Below, in pieces: positions 41,389-50,981 of a DNA stretch of 64,000 nt. Origin of the DNA: Gp13-AA77 sp035949375. Lineage in GTDB: Bacteria; Acidobacteriota; Terriglobia; UBA7540. Position 1 is the stretch's first letter. Every line of letters begins with the position of its first letter. A program made the translations under genes and the position numbers. A model generated the notes under the pieces. The model was given only the letters and a program-made list of their open reading frames with translations, searched no databases and was not told where the DNA came from. The stretch is taken from NCBI GenBank assembly GCA_035949375.1, contig DASZIG010000068.1:7477-71476 (forward strand). The letters run 5' to 3'.

Positions 41389-42414
41389 ATGAGAATGAAA
41401 TCCGCTTCGACCGGCGCCGTTTGGGTTGGGATCGCGCTCGCTTCCCTGCCCGCTGTGGCCGCGCCCAAGATCATCAACCGCATCATCTGCCGCGTGAACA
41501 ACGAGATCATCACGCAGCGCCAGTTCGAGGGCGAGCAGCAGAAGCTGCGCGACGACCTCAGCCAGCACTATTCCGGCGCCGAACTGGACGCGCACGTTCG
41601 ACAGCAGAGCAGCGACTTGCTGCGCTCGATGATCGACGAAGACCTCCTCGTGCAGAAGGCCAAAGACCTCGACATCAGCGTAGAGACCGACGTCATCAAG
41701 CAGTTGGACCAGGTCCGCGAGGCCAACCATCTGAACAGCCTGCAGGATCTGGAAAAAGAGGTGGAAAAGCAGGGCCTGGTCTGGGAGGATTTCCAGGACC
41801 GTATCCGCCGCCAGTTGCTGGTGCAGCAGGTGATCGAGCGCGAGGTCGGTTCCCGCATCAGCATCACGCGCGATGTGGCGCGCAAGTACTTCGACACGCA
41901 CCGCGACGAGTTCGAGTCCCCTCCCGGAAAGCGCCTGGGAGAAATCCTGATCTCGAATGACAAGCGCACGCCCGAAGAGGCTGCCAAGCGCGCTCAGGAC
42001 GCCCTGGCCGAGTTGAAAGGCGGCGCAAAATGGGAAGAGACGGTCAAGAAGTACTCAGATGACGCTTCGAACGGACCCCAGGGCGACATCGGATTCGTGA
42101 AGGAAGGCACGATGGCGCCGGCAGTCGCCGACGCCGTCGCCAAGCTGGACGTCAATGATCAATCTGAACTGGTTCAGGTCAAGACCGGCTACCTGATCTT
42201 GCGGGTGCTCGAAGTGCGCACCGGCGGAGCGCCCAAATTCGAAGAGGTTGAGCAGCACGTGAACGAAACGCTCTACAACCAGCAGATGCAGGGCGCGCTG
42301 CGTAAGTATCTGGGCGAACTCCGGCTACAGAGCTACATCCAGATGGCGCCGGGCTACATCGATACGGGCGCGGTCAAGGGCGAGACGGTATCGCCCGTGG
42401 ACCTGGATGAATGA
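41389..42414 (+). CDS. SurA/PpiC-type periplasmic peptidyl-prolyl isomerase
   Basis: A 341-residue exported chaperone with a short signal peptide (VGIALASLPAVAA). The SurA-like N-terminal helical domain (NRIICRVNNEIITQRQF) is followed by a parvulin (PpiC) domain at about residues 180-285: GKRLGEILISNDKRTPEEA, KYSDDASNGPQGDIGFVKEG and VQVKTGYLILRVLEV. It would help outer-membrane proteins fold. AAAGGA lies before ATG 41389. It follows mfd by 48 bases and overlaps the next gene by 4 bases, so mfd, this gene and the following two probably form one operon. Confidence 0.92.
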   Translation: MRMKSASTGAVWVGIALASLPAVAAPKIINRIICRVNNEIITQRQFEGEQQKLRDDLSQHYSGAELDAHVRQQSSDLLRSMIDEDLLVQKAKDLDISVETDVIKQLDQVREANHLNSLQDLEKEVEKQGLVWEDFQDRIRRQLLVQQVIEREVGSRISITRDVARKYFDTHRDEFESPPGKRLGEILISNDKRTPEEAAKRAQDALAELKGGAKWEETVKKYSDDASNGPQGDIGFVKEGTMAPAVADAVAKLDVNDQSELVQVKTGYLILRVLEVRTGGAPKFEEVEQHVNETLYNQQMQGALRKYLGELRLQSYIQMAPGYIDTGAVKGETVSPVDLDE

Positions 42415-43436
42415 AAGAGAGTTTCGTCGCCGAGCTGCGGCCGGGATCATTCGTTCACACCACTTTTCTCGTTCAAAGTAAAGAGCTCAAGAAGAGCCGC
42501 TCCGGCGGCTGCTATCTCGACGTGCGCTTGCAGGACTCGAGCGGGACGATCGCGGGCCGCTACTGGGACGCCGACAGCGTCGCCTTTCCTTTCGAAGTGG
42601 ACGACCTGGTGCTCGTGAAGGCGCAAGTGGAGCAGTACCAGGGCAGCGCGCAGCTTCGGCTCGGAAGCATCGGCCCATACCAAGGGCCATCCGACCTGCG
42701 CGACTATCTACCGCGCAGCCCGCGTGATCCGGAGCTGACCTACGCGGCCTTGCTCGAGCGCGCGCGACGCGCGCCTGAGGGGCACATCCGGCAGCTTCTG
42801 CTGGCCGTGCTCGAAGACCCGGAGATCGCGCGCCGCTATAAGCTGGCCCCGGCGGCCACGCTCTACCATCATTCTTATCTCGGCGGCCTCCTTGACCACG
42901 TCAGTTCGCTCGTCGCGATGGGCGACTTGGTCTCGGATCACTACCCCCAGTTAAACCGCGAACTGGTGCTCGCGGGCCTGGTGCTGCACGATCTCGGCAA
43001 GATCGAGGAACTGCAGTACGACGGCGCCTTTCGCTACTCGACGCGCGGTCAATTGCTCGGCCACATCTTTCTTGGGCTCGAAATGGTGCGGGAAAAGATC
43101 AGCGGGATCGCGGGATTTCCGCCGCGCCTGAGAGATCAGATCGAGCACGTCATCCTGGCGCATCACGGCAAACTGGAGTTCGGATCGCCCAAGGAGCCTC
43201 TCTTTCCCGAAGCGCTCGTCGTGCACTATCTCGATGACCTCGACTCGAAGCTTGAAAGCATGCGCGCGCAGTACGAGGCCGACGGACAGCGGCCGGGCGA
43301 CTGGACCACGCGCAATCGCGCTCTCGGACGCGAGCTACTGAAGGGCGCGCCGGTCCCGAGCGTCCTGCCCGCCGCGGAGAGCGCGCCGCCGTCAGAGCCT
43401 GAGCCCGCGCCGGCTCAGGGCGATCTCCCGCTGTGA
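42411..43436 (+). CDS. HD-domain 3'-5' exoribonuclease, YhaM-like
   Basis: A 341-residue protein with an N-terminal OB-fold nucleic-acid-binding domain (LDVRLQDSSGTIAGRYWDAD) and an HD phosphohydrolase domain (YHHSYLGGLLDHVSS, LVLHDLGKIEELQYDG, then EHVILAHHGKLEFGSPKEPL and YLDDLDSKL). This architecture matches YhaM/CBF1, which degrades RNA and single-stranded DNA from the 3' end. The last ~40 residues are Pro/Ala-rich. The ATG overlaps the stop of the upstream isomerase gene (ATGA at 42411-42414), and the next gene follows the stop directly, so the unit is tightly linked. Confidence 0.9.
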   Translation: MKESFVAELRPGSFVHTTFLVQSKELKKSRSGGCYLDVRLQDSSGTIAGRYWDADSVAFPFEVDDLVLVKAQVEQYQGSAQLRLGSIGPYQGPSDLRDYLPRSPRDPELTYAALLERARRAPEGHIRQLLLAVLEDPEIARRYKLAPAATLYHHSYLGGLLDHVSSLVAMGDLVSDHYPQLNRELVLAGLVLHDLGKIEELQYDGAFRYSTRGQLLGHIFLGLEMVREKISGIAGFPPRLRDQIEHVILAHHGKLEFGSPKEPLFPEALVVHYLDDLDSKLESMRAQYEADGQRPGDWTTRNRALGRELLKGAPVPSVLPAAESAPPSEPEPAPAQGDLPL

Positions 43437-43856
43437 GTGTCTATGCCCCGAAAGACGCGTAATCATCCGCTCGACCTGCCTCCACTCGAGCTCGACTGCA
43501 TGCGGGCGCTGTGGGGGCTCGGCGAAGGCACGGTGCACGAGATTCGCGCCAGGCTGCTGCCGGAGCGCGCGCTCGCTTACACAACGGTGACGACGGTGAT
43601 GGATTATCTGTCGAAGAAGGACCTGGTCGGGCGGCAGAAGCGCGGGCGTTCGTTCGTCTATCAACCTCGGGTCTCGGAAGAAACCGTGCGCGAGCACGCC
43701 CTCGGCCGCCTCACGCGCAACTTCTTCGAGAGCTCACGCGAACGGCTGCGCGCGTACGTGCTCGGCGAGAGGGCCGCCGCAACGGCGCCGGCGCCGGACC
43801 GGCGCGAGCCGCCGGCCGAGGGCCGCGCCCCGGCGATCGACCCAAGCCTGCTGTGA
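43437..43856 (+). CDS. BlaI/MecI/CopY-family winged-helix regulator
   Basis: A 139-residue repressor-like protein. The winged helix is visible in LELDCMRALWGLGEGTVHEI and LAYTTVTTVMDYLSKKDLVG, with the wing in QKRGRSFVYQPRVSEETV. No BlaR-type sensor peptidase gene is adjacent, so the signal is unknown. The final 35 residues are a Pro/Ala/Arg-rich tail. GTG 43437 immediately follows the previous stop; ATG 43443 two codons later is an equally good start. Confidence 0.88.
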   Translation: MSMPRKTRNHPLDLPPLELDCMRALWGLGEGTVHEIRARLLPERALAYTTVTTVMDYLSKKDLVGRQKRGRSFVYQPRVSEETVREHALGRLTRNFFESSRERLRAYVLGERAAATAPAPDRREPPAEGRAPAIDPSLL

Positions 43857-43874
43857 TCGTGGGAGAATCCAACC

Positions 43875-44372
43875 GTGACTGAGCCCGGGCCAGAGATAAA
43901 CCAGCTTCTGCAGTCCGCCGTCCAGCGCATTCTGCCGCACCGCTATCCGTTTCTGCTCGTGGATCGCGTCACGGAGCTTGTTCGCGGTGTCAGCATCGGA
44001 GGCGTCAAGCATTTCAGCGCCGGCGATCAGGGCGTGCAGGGACATTTCCCGGACTTGCCGGTCATTCCCACAGCGATCATTCTCGAACTCGTGACGCAAT
44101 TGGGCGCGGTGCTGGTGCTCGAGCGCCCCGAGATGCGCGACAAGATCGCCGTGATCCTGCAAATACCGTCCGCCCGCATGATCGAGCCGGTGATTCCGGG
44201 CGAGACCGTCCAGGTGCGCGCTGAAGTGGTGAAGCTCCGCGAGAGCTGGGGGGAGCTGCGAGGCACGATTCATCGCGAGGGAACGCTCGTGGCAGAAGGG
44301 CACGTGCGTTTTGCGATTGCCAACGCGGCTGATCTCTTGCCTGCGGACCGGTCCTCGACCCCCTCGACCTGA
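43875..44372 (+). CDS. fabZ: 3-hydroxyacyl-ACP dehydratase, FabZ-like
   Basis: A 165-residue hot-dog-fold dehydratase of fatty acid synthesis. LPHRYPFLLVDRV opens the domain. The catalytic histidine is in VQGHFPDLPVIP and the catalytic glutamate in ILELVTQLGAVL. The usual PGVL after the histidine loop reads PTAI here, a small deviation that need not affect activity. It starts at GTG 43875, 18 bases after the BlaI-like gene. FabZ also supplies hydroxyacyl chains for lipid A, but no other lipid A genes are beside it. Confidence 0.85.
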   Translation: MTEPGPEINQLLQSAVQRILPHRYPFLLVDRVTELVRGVSIGGVKHFSAGDQGVQGHFPDLPVIPTAIILELVTQLGAVLVLERPEMRDKIAVILQIPSARMIEPVIPGETVQVRAEVVKLRESWGELRGTIHREGTLVAEGHVRFAIANAADLLPADRSSTPST

Positions 44373-44402
44373 AGACCGCCTCCCGCACAATTCCAGCCGC
44401 CT

Positions 44403-45431
44403 TTAGGCCTCGGGCGCGGCCTCCACAAGCTGCCCGGAAACGGTCTCCGCGAGCGAATCCGCGCGGGCGCTGAAAAACTCGTCCACGCGATCGAGGACCT
44501 GCCGCGGCGTGTCCGCGCTCTGCACCTGGTGGCGAAGATCCGCGCCGTTGCGCACGCCGTGCGTGAACCAGCTCGCGAATTGCTTCATCTTGCCGATGGA
44601 CCCGGGAATCTCCTCGGCTACAAGCATAGCGTAGTACTCGCGGATGAGGGCGTAACGGTCGGCCTCGGTGGGCTCGCGATAAGCGCCCGTCGCGAAATAC
44701 TCGCTCATCTGCCGGAAGATCCACGGATCGGTGGGCGCGGCGCGGCCGATCATCACGGCGTCGCAGCCCGTGGCGGCGGCCAGGGCTTCGGCGTCGGGCG
44801 GCGTCAGCACGTCGCCGTTGCCGATCACGGGGATGCGCACCGCCTGCTTCACCTCGGCGATCACGTCCCAGCGCGCCCGGCCGCTGAACCCCTGCAGCCG
44901 GGTGCGGCCGTGCACGGCGATGGCTTCCACGCCGCACTGCTCGGCCATGCGGGCCACGGGCACGGCCACGATCTCGTCGTCGCTCCACCCGATGCGGATC
45001 TTGATGGTGAATGGAATCGTCACCGCGGCGCGAATCTTCCGCAGGATGGTTTCGAGCTGCGGCAGATCCCGCAACAACCCCGAGCCCCCGCACTTGACCA
45101 CCTTCTTGGCAGGGCAGCCCAGGTTCAGGTCGATCAGGTCGAAGCCCAGGTCTTCGATCATGGCCGCGGCTTCCGCAAGGCGCTCCGCGTCAGCGCCGAA
45201 GATCTGCGCGCTGATCGGACGCTCCTCTTCGGTGTAATAGAGGAAGCGCTTGGACTTGAGGTTTTGCCGCAGCATGCCCTCGCTCGAGACGAACTCCGTC
45301 ATGATGAGCCCGCAGCCGCCCAGCCGCTTGATGAAGCGCCGGAAGACGGTGTCGGTGATCCCGGCCATGGGAGCCAGGATCTGCGCGGGCCGCACCGGAA
45401 CATCGCGAATTTGAAGCTGCTCGAACAGCAT
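44403..45431 (-). CDS. dusB: tRNA-dihydrouridine synthase, DusB-like
   Basis: A 342-residue flavoenzyme that reduces uridines in the D-loop of tRNA. Motifs are APMAGITDTVFRR at the N terminus, LIDLNLGCPAKKVVKCGGS with the catalytic cysteine, TIKIRIGWSDDE, IAVHGRTRLQGFSGRA, IGNGDVLTPPDA and DAVMIGRAAPTDPWIF. The C-terminal helical tRNA-binding domain is present. The ATG at 45431 precedes the conserved N terminus by a normal distance. It lies 37 bases downstream of the rsmI gene on the same strand, so two RNA-modification genes are probably co-transcribed. Confidence 0.94.
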   Translation of the reverse strand: MLFEQLQIRDVPVRPAQILAPMAGITDTVFRRFIKRLGGCGLIMTEFVSSEGMLRQNLKSKRFLYYTEEERPISAQIFGADAERLAEAAAMIEDLGFDLIDLNLGCPAKKVVKCGGSGLLRDLPQLETILRKIRAAVTIPFTIKIRIGWSDDEIVAVPVARMAEQCGVEAIAVHGRTRLQGFSGRARWDVIAEVKQAVRIPVIGNGDVLTPPDAEALAAATGCDAVMIGRAAPTDPWIFRQMSEYFATGAYREPTEADRYALIREYYAMLVAEEIPGSIGKMKQFASWFTHGVRNGADLRHQVQSADTPRQVLDRVDEFFSARADSLAETVSGQLVEAAPEA

Positions 45432-45468
45432 AGGGTGGTATGGGACCGCGTCAAACAGGGTTGGGCGC

Positions 45469-46362
45469 TCAGTCGCTGGTCACGGCCTTCTCATTCTGCC
45501 ACTGCCGGTAGGCCTCGCTTTTTGAGAGGCCTCGTGCCTTGGCCACCAATTTCAAGGCCGCCTTTTCGGTGACCCCCTGCGCCGTCATGGCCAGGTCCAG
45601 GTCCTCCTGAATGGAGCGCGACTTGAGCCCGTCCGCGCGCTCGACTCCGTCTTCCGGCGGGCCGAGCAGCACCGTGACCTCACCCTTGACCCGCCTGCCC
45701 TTGAGCCGCCCGAGCACCTCGGAAACCGTACCGCGCAGGAATTCCTCGTGCAGCTTGGTGATCTCGCGGGCCAGCACCAGCGGGCGGTTCCCGAGAATCT
45801 CGAGCACGTCCTCGAGCGCCTCGGCCACACGGAGGGGCGATTCGTAGAACACCAGGGCGCGCTCGTTCTTCAGATCGCGCAGAAAGCGTTGCCGCGTGAG
45901 GCGCTTGCCGGGCAGAAAGCCGACAAAGCGGAATTCTTCCACCGGCAGGCCGCCCGCGGCGAGGGTTGCCACCAGCGCCGACGCGCCCGGCACCGGAATC
46001 ACGCTCACGTTGTGACGCACGGCCAGCTTGACCAGGCGGAAGCCGGGATCGGACACGAGCGGCATTCCGGCGTCCGACACCAGGGCGATGTCATCACCCT
46101 CCTCCATGCGAATCAGCAGTTCCGGCGCGCGGGTGAGCTCATTGTGCTCGTGATAACTGATCGCGGGCGTGGTGATGCCGTAGTGATCGAGCAATTGACC
46201 TGTGCGGCGGGTGTCTTCGCACGCCACCAGGTCGACCTCCTTGAGCACCCGCAATGCGCGCAGGGTGATATCCTCGAGGTTGCCGATCGGCGTTCCGACC
46301 ACGTAGAGGTGGCCCGGCGGAGAAGCCGGATCGTGAGCAGGAGGCGTCTTAGGTTTAGGCAT
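45469..46362 (-). CDS. rsmI: 16S rRNA (cytidine-1402-2'-O)-methyltransferase
   Basis: A 297-residue tetrapyrrole-methylase-fold enzyme that methylates the decoding-centre cytidine 1402. Diagnostic motifs are VVGTPIGNLEDITLRALRVL, ACEDTRRTGQLLDHYGI, ALVSDAGMPLVSDPGFRLV, VIPVPGASALVATLAAGGLP and FYESPLRVAEALEDV. The C terminus has the typical small helical domain. GGAG lies shortly before the ATG at 46362. Confidence 0.95.
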   Translation of the reverse strand: MPKPKTPPAHDPASPPGHLYVVGTPIGNLEDITLRALRVLKEVDLVACEDTRRTGQLLDHYGITTPAISYHEHNELTRAPELLIRMEEGDDIALVSDAGMPLVSDPGFRLVKLAVRHNVSVIPVPGASALVATLAAGGLPVEEFRFVGFLPGKRLTRQRFLRDLKNERALVFYESPLRVAEALEDVLEILGNRPLVLAREITKLHEEFLRGTVSEVLGRLKGRRVKGEVTVLLGPPEDGVERADGLKSRSIQEDLDLAMTAQGVTEKAALKLVAKARGLSKSEAYRQWQNEKAVTSD

Positions 46363-46505
46363 CGCAGAACTCCGTTGTAGGGGTCGAGGCGCCGTGCCGG
46401 GCTGCCACAGTCCAGTCTACATTGCCCTTGTCCGCCGGGGCAATCGGCGGGCTTGGCGAAGCCCCGGCATCGCCGACTAATCGGGAGCACCATATCGAGA
46501 CCAAA

Positions 46506-46988
46506 ATGGAAACCAAAATCGTTCGCATCGAAAAGCCCGCCGACCTGAACTTGATTCTGGGCCAAGCGCACTTCATCAAGACCGTCGAGGACCTCTACGA
46601 AGCCATTGTGCAAACCGTGCCGGGAATGAAGTTTGGCATCGGTTTCTGTGAGTCCTCCGGCCCGGCGCTCGTGCGCTATGCCGGCAACGATCCCGCCCTG
46701 ATCGAGCTCGCACAGCGCAACGCGCTCGCCCTCGGCACCGGGCACGCTTTCATCATTTTTCTGGAGGGCGGATTCCCCATCAATATCCTCAACACCATCA
46801 AGAATGTGCCCGAAGTCTGCAGGATCTTCTGCGCCACGGCCAATCCGGTGGAAGTGATCGTGGCCGAGACGGCGCAAGGACGCGGCATCCTGGGCGTGAT
46901 CGACGGCGCCAAGAGCAAAGGCATCGAGACCGATGCCGACATTACGGCTCGCAAGGACCTGCTGAGGCGGTTCGGTTACAAGCTCTAG
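46506..46988 (+). CDS. Adenosine-specific kinase family protein (PF04008 type)
   Basis: A 160-residue protein whose segments KFGIGFCESSGPALVRYAGND, LGTGHAFIIFLEGGFPINIL and FCATANPVEVIVAETAQGRG match the small family named adenosine-specific kinase (formerly DUF355) from an archaeal structure. The true cellular role is poorly known. ATG 46506 is used because it begins directly at the conserved METKIVRIEKP; the longer frame from 46422 adds only low-quality sequence. It is divergent from rsmI. Confidence 0.85.
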   Translation: METKIVRIEKPADLNLILGQAHFIKTVEDLYEAIVQTVPGMKFGIGFCESSGPALVRYAGNDPALIELAQRNALALGTGHAFIIFLEGGFPINILNTIKNVPEVCRIFCATANPVEVIVAETAQGRGILGVIDGAKSKGIETDADITARKDLLRRFGYKL

Positions 46989-47084
46989 CCGCCAGACGCC
47001 GGCCATCCCACGGCAACACGCTGTTTTGGGCCTGTCGCAGGGACATGTCGACCTAAAGGACTTATCCGGCCGGAGCTTCGGTTC

Positions 47085-47165
47085 GGTTGGCTTCGGTTGG
47101 CTTCGCCTTGTCCGGTTTTCTCACGGTTTTAATTGATTGCAAAGGACTTAATTGGGTTCGCTTCC
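47085..47165 (-). repeat. Dispersed AT-rich repeat, copy 2
   Basis: On the minus strand this segment repeats the word order of the one at 36235-36310 (GCGAACCCAATTAA, GCAATCAATTAAAACCGTGAGAAAA, CAAGGCGAAGCCAACCGAAGCC). It contains a direct repeat, TTGGCTTCGG/C, on the plus strand. It fills most of the 228-base gap between the PF04008 gene and the mutase small subunit. Confidence 0.4.
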
Positions 47166-47216
47166 CTCATTTTCGATGGGGGGGGTGGGAGGCGGACCTA
47201 AGTTCGCGATTCTGCC

Positions 47217-47630
47217 TCAGGGTGCCGGCGATGCCCGCTCCGGAACGTGGGTCCGTATGAATTCCACGATGTCCTGGGTGGATGCCCCGGGCTGGAATAC
47301 TTCCGCCACGCCCTGGGCCTTGAGACCGGGAATGTCTTCTTCAGGGATGATGCCGCCCACGAGCACCAGCACGTCGTTCATGCCCTCGGCGCGCAGCAGG
47401 TCGCAGATGCGGGGCACGATGGTGTTGTGGGCGCCGGAAAGGATAGAGATGCCGATGGCGTCGACGTCCTCCTGCACGGCAGCCCGGGCGATCTGCTCCG
47501 GCGTCTGCCGCAGGCCGGTGTAGATCACTTCCATGCCGGCGTCGCGCAGGGCGCGCGCCACAATCTTGGCTCCACGGTCGTGGCCGTCCAAGCCGGGCTT
47601 GGCGACGAGTACTCGAATTCGTTTGTCCAT
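47217..47630 (-). CDS. icmB: Acyl-CoA mutase small (B12-binding) subunit
   Basis: A 137-residue cobalamin-binding domain of the methylmalonyl/isobutyryl-CoA mutase family. The DxHxxG motif that coordinates cobalt is in AKPGLDGHDRGAKIVARAL; the SxL motif is in GISILSGAHNTI and the GG motif in VLVGGIIPEEDI. Stand-alone B12 subunits of this size are typical of isobutyryl-CoA mutase (IcmB) and of two-subunit methylmalonyl-CoA mutases. The large-subunit gene is at 48952-50628 on the same strand, separated by three unrelated genes. ATG 47630 or an upstream TTG at 47636 could be the start. Confidence 0.88.
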   Translation of the reverse strand: MDKRIRVLVAKPGLDGHDRGAKIVARALRDAGMEVIYTGLRQTPEQIARAAVQEDVDAIGISILSGAHNTIVPRICDLLRAEGMNDVLVLVGGIIPEEDIPGLKAQGVAEVFQPGASTQDIVEFIRTHVPERASPAP

Positions 47631-47645
47631 AGTCAATCCAGAGGT

Positions 47646-48185
47646 TCATTCAAAAAACTGAGCGACGGGAACAGAGAATCGTGGCAAAAGTTCAGGAGTT
47701 TCGAGAACATCATCCGGTCCGAGAACGGACGCTACGCCGCCGCCACGGAAGACGTGAACCTCGCGCAGGAGGGGATATACCACCCACACCTCGTGGGCCC
47801 CGGCTGCGAGATACTGCTCGATTTTTCGGGCAAGATTCTGAGCCAAATCCGGCGGCGACACGACCTCGACGGCCAGGGCCGGAGCGCCTTGAATGCGCCG
47901 GTCCAGGTCGATGTCGCGCATGCGATCGGTGGGAACGAACGAGACGTCCGGGGTGCGCACGGTTTCGGACGAAAGCTGGTATCCAGTTTCTGGGAAGACG
48001 CGCCCCAATTGCCGCGGGCGCACGACGTCCCACAAAACTCGGGCAATATTGTCGCGGACGAGATTGTGGCGCGGCATGGGCTCGGTCATGGTGGCCAGCT
48101 CGCCTTCATCAAGCTCGTAAAGCAAGCCTTCCACGACGGGCAATTGATCGAACTGTTCCAAGGTCAAGAGCGTTTGCGTAACCAT
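47646..48185 (-). CDS. Uma2-family (PF05685) restriction-endonuclease-fold protein
   Basis: A 179-residue protein of the DUF820/Uma2 family, which has a PD-(D/E)xK nuclease fold. The family pattern is clear: FDQLPVVEGLLYELDEGEL at the start, then VRTPDVSFVPTDRM (Asp), ALAVEVVSPPDLAQNL (Glu and the following strand) and KIEQYLAAGAHEVWVVYP with the lysine. The biochemical function of Uma2 proteins is not settled. ATG 48185 overlaps the stop of the small upstream gene by one base (TGATG), and the mutase small subunit starts within 16 bases downstream. Confidence 0.9.
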   Translation of the reverse strand: MVTQTLLTLEQFDQLPVVEGLLYELDEGELATMTEPMPRHNLVRDNIARVLWDVVRPRQLGRVFPETGYQLSSETVRTPDVSFVPTDRMRDIDLDRRIQGAPALAVEVVSPPDLAQNLARKIEQYLAAGAHEVWVVYPLLREVHVFRGGGVASVLGPDDVLETPELLPRFSVPVAQFFE

Positions 48186-48400
48186 CAAACCGAACCCTCG
48201 CCCCTACGCTCCTTCTTAAGAGCCGGAGGCAGCGGAACAGCGAGAATAGTCGCCTCGTCAGGTTTCGAAATCAGAGGTCCAGGCTTGAACGGATGCTTCG
48301 GTCGCGGTCGCTCCGGCTTGGACACCGCCCCACGCTCTTCCTCAGGGGACCCGGCAACACTCTCTTCGGTCTCAACCGGAATAGTCGGTTTGCTCCTCAT
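48185..48400 (-). CDS. Small proline-rich protein of unknown function (71 aa)
   Basis: A 71-residue, highly charged and proline-rich protein (RPRPKHPFKPGPLISKPDEA) with no recognised domain and probably no stable fold. I accept it as a gene because it is linked by translational overlap on both sides: its start overlaps the stop of the upstream membrane-protein gene by 4 bases (ATGA) and its stop overlaps the start of the Uma2 gene by one base. It may be a linker or an antitoxin-like partner. Confidence 0.55.
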   Translation of the reverse strand: MRSKPTIPVETEESVAGSPEEERGAVSKPERPRPKHPFKPGPLISKPDEATILAVPLPPALKKERRGEGSV

Positions 48401-48918
48401 CGTCCACCTCTCAAAATCTCAGCACCGATCGCAGCTACTGCCAACAGAATAGCGAGGAACGTGAAAAAGACACACCATACGGCCCGGACGGCGTTGCGCT
48501 GCTTTACTGTTAGCTGACTCTGGTTAAGCTCTACCGTTTCAATCAGGGTTGGCAGAAACGCCTTTTTCGTTTCCACGACTCCCTCGTTTACCCATTCCAC
48601 AAGATCCTGGAAATGAACTCCTGTGTACAACTTTCGCATGCGAAAGGCCTGCAAAGCAAAATACAGGTCTATGGCAAGCATGAGGATAATGGCGCCCAGT
48701 ATAAAATCGAAAAAGCGGCCAGCAACAAGGGGATGGATCTTCGCAGGATCTGCAGCGAACACGGCGGCAAGCAACCCGACGATTACGGCACCCAGGAAAC
48801 CGATGAGCACCCCGGTCTTGGTGTCCAACGATTCCACCGACTTCAGTTGCTCACCAATTTTCTTCAATCCAGCGTCGTAAACAAAGTCAACGCCAGACGG
48901 TGGATCGCCTTGGCCCAT
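48397..48918 (-). CDS. Three-TM membrane protein of unknown function
   Basis: A 173-residue protein: a cytoplasmic N-terminal helix (VDFVYDAGLKKIGEQLKSVE); TM1 (TKTGVLIGFLGAVIVGLLAA); TM2 (FFDFILGAIILMLAIDLYFAL); a ~50-residue loop with charged helices; and TM3 (WCVFFTFLAILLAVAAIGAEI). The opening 'ESLDTKTGVLIGFLGA' resembles a broad set of small membrane proteins, including SLATT and Pycsar-type effectors of nucleotide-signalled defence, but the match is weak and I do not assign it to them. It is the first gene of a tight three-gene unit with the proline-rich and Uma2 genes, lying between the two mutase subunit genes. Confidence 0.75.
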   Translation of the reverse strand: MGQGDPPSGVDFVYDAGLKKIGEQLKSVESLDTKTGVLIGFLGAVIVGLLAAVFAADPAKIHPLVAGRFFDFILGAIILMLAIDLYFALQAFRMRKLYTGVHFQDLVEWVNEGVVETKKAFLPTLIETVELNQSQLTVKQRNAVRAVWCVFFTFLAILLAVAAIGAEILRGGR

Positions 48919-48951
48919 AACTCACCGAAGAGAGCTCCCTGAGAAACCGCC

Positions 48952-50628
<1,677 letters not shown>

Positions 50629-50672
50629 CGCACGTCAATTGCAGCCTATCCCATGGGAAAAGTCAATTGAGG

Positions 50673-50729
50673 CAGTTGGGTGGTAGTGACTCAAATTCAG
50701 ACTGAGTCACTACCAGTTGGGTGGTAGTG
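50673..50729. repeat. Direct repeat with 12-bp hairpin
   Basis: CAGTTGGGTGGTAGTG occurs at 50673-50688 and 50714-50729. Between and partly within the copies, GGTAGTGACTCA (50682-50693) pairs perfectly with TGAGTCACTACC (50703-50714). It lies just upstream of the mutase large-subunit gene, so it could affect that promoter, but it also abuts the inverted-repeat element next to it. Confidence 0.6.
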
Positions 50730-50751
50730 GGCCGGTTTTGAATTAGGACCA

Positions 50752-50961
50752 ACCACCCCGGCCTTCGGCCACCCCTCCTCAACTGAGGAGGGGAACTCGC
50801 AAACTTGGGGAACTTGCAAGCTAGGGGAACTTGCAACCAGCGAACGGGGCCCGCCGCAGAAGGGGACCGCCACCCTTAACGCGCATCGACTGAAGAAGCA
50901 TCGGCTCGCGAATAGCAGTCCCCTCCTCGGTTGAGGAGGGGTGGCCGAAGGCCGGGGTGGT
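50752..50961. mobile_element. 210-bp element with perfect 32-bp terminal inverted repeats
   Basis: The ends, 50752-50783 and 50930-50961, are perfect reverse complements over 32 bases (they begin ACCACCCCGGCCTTCGGCC). Each end also carries its own hairpin (50772-50793 and 50920-50941, stems CCCCTCCTC/GAGGAGGGG). The interior has short repeats of GGGGAACTTGCAA and no open frame of note. The size, perfect ends and lack of a coding region fit a MITE-like or large REP-type element. The smaller element at 36573-36640 uses the same words. Its right end is only 21 bases from the stop of the ADOP permease. Confidence 0.7.
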
Positions 50962-50981
50962 CGATCTCGATCCTCAAGCTC

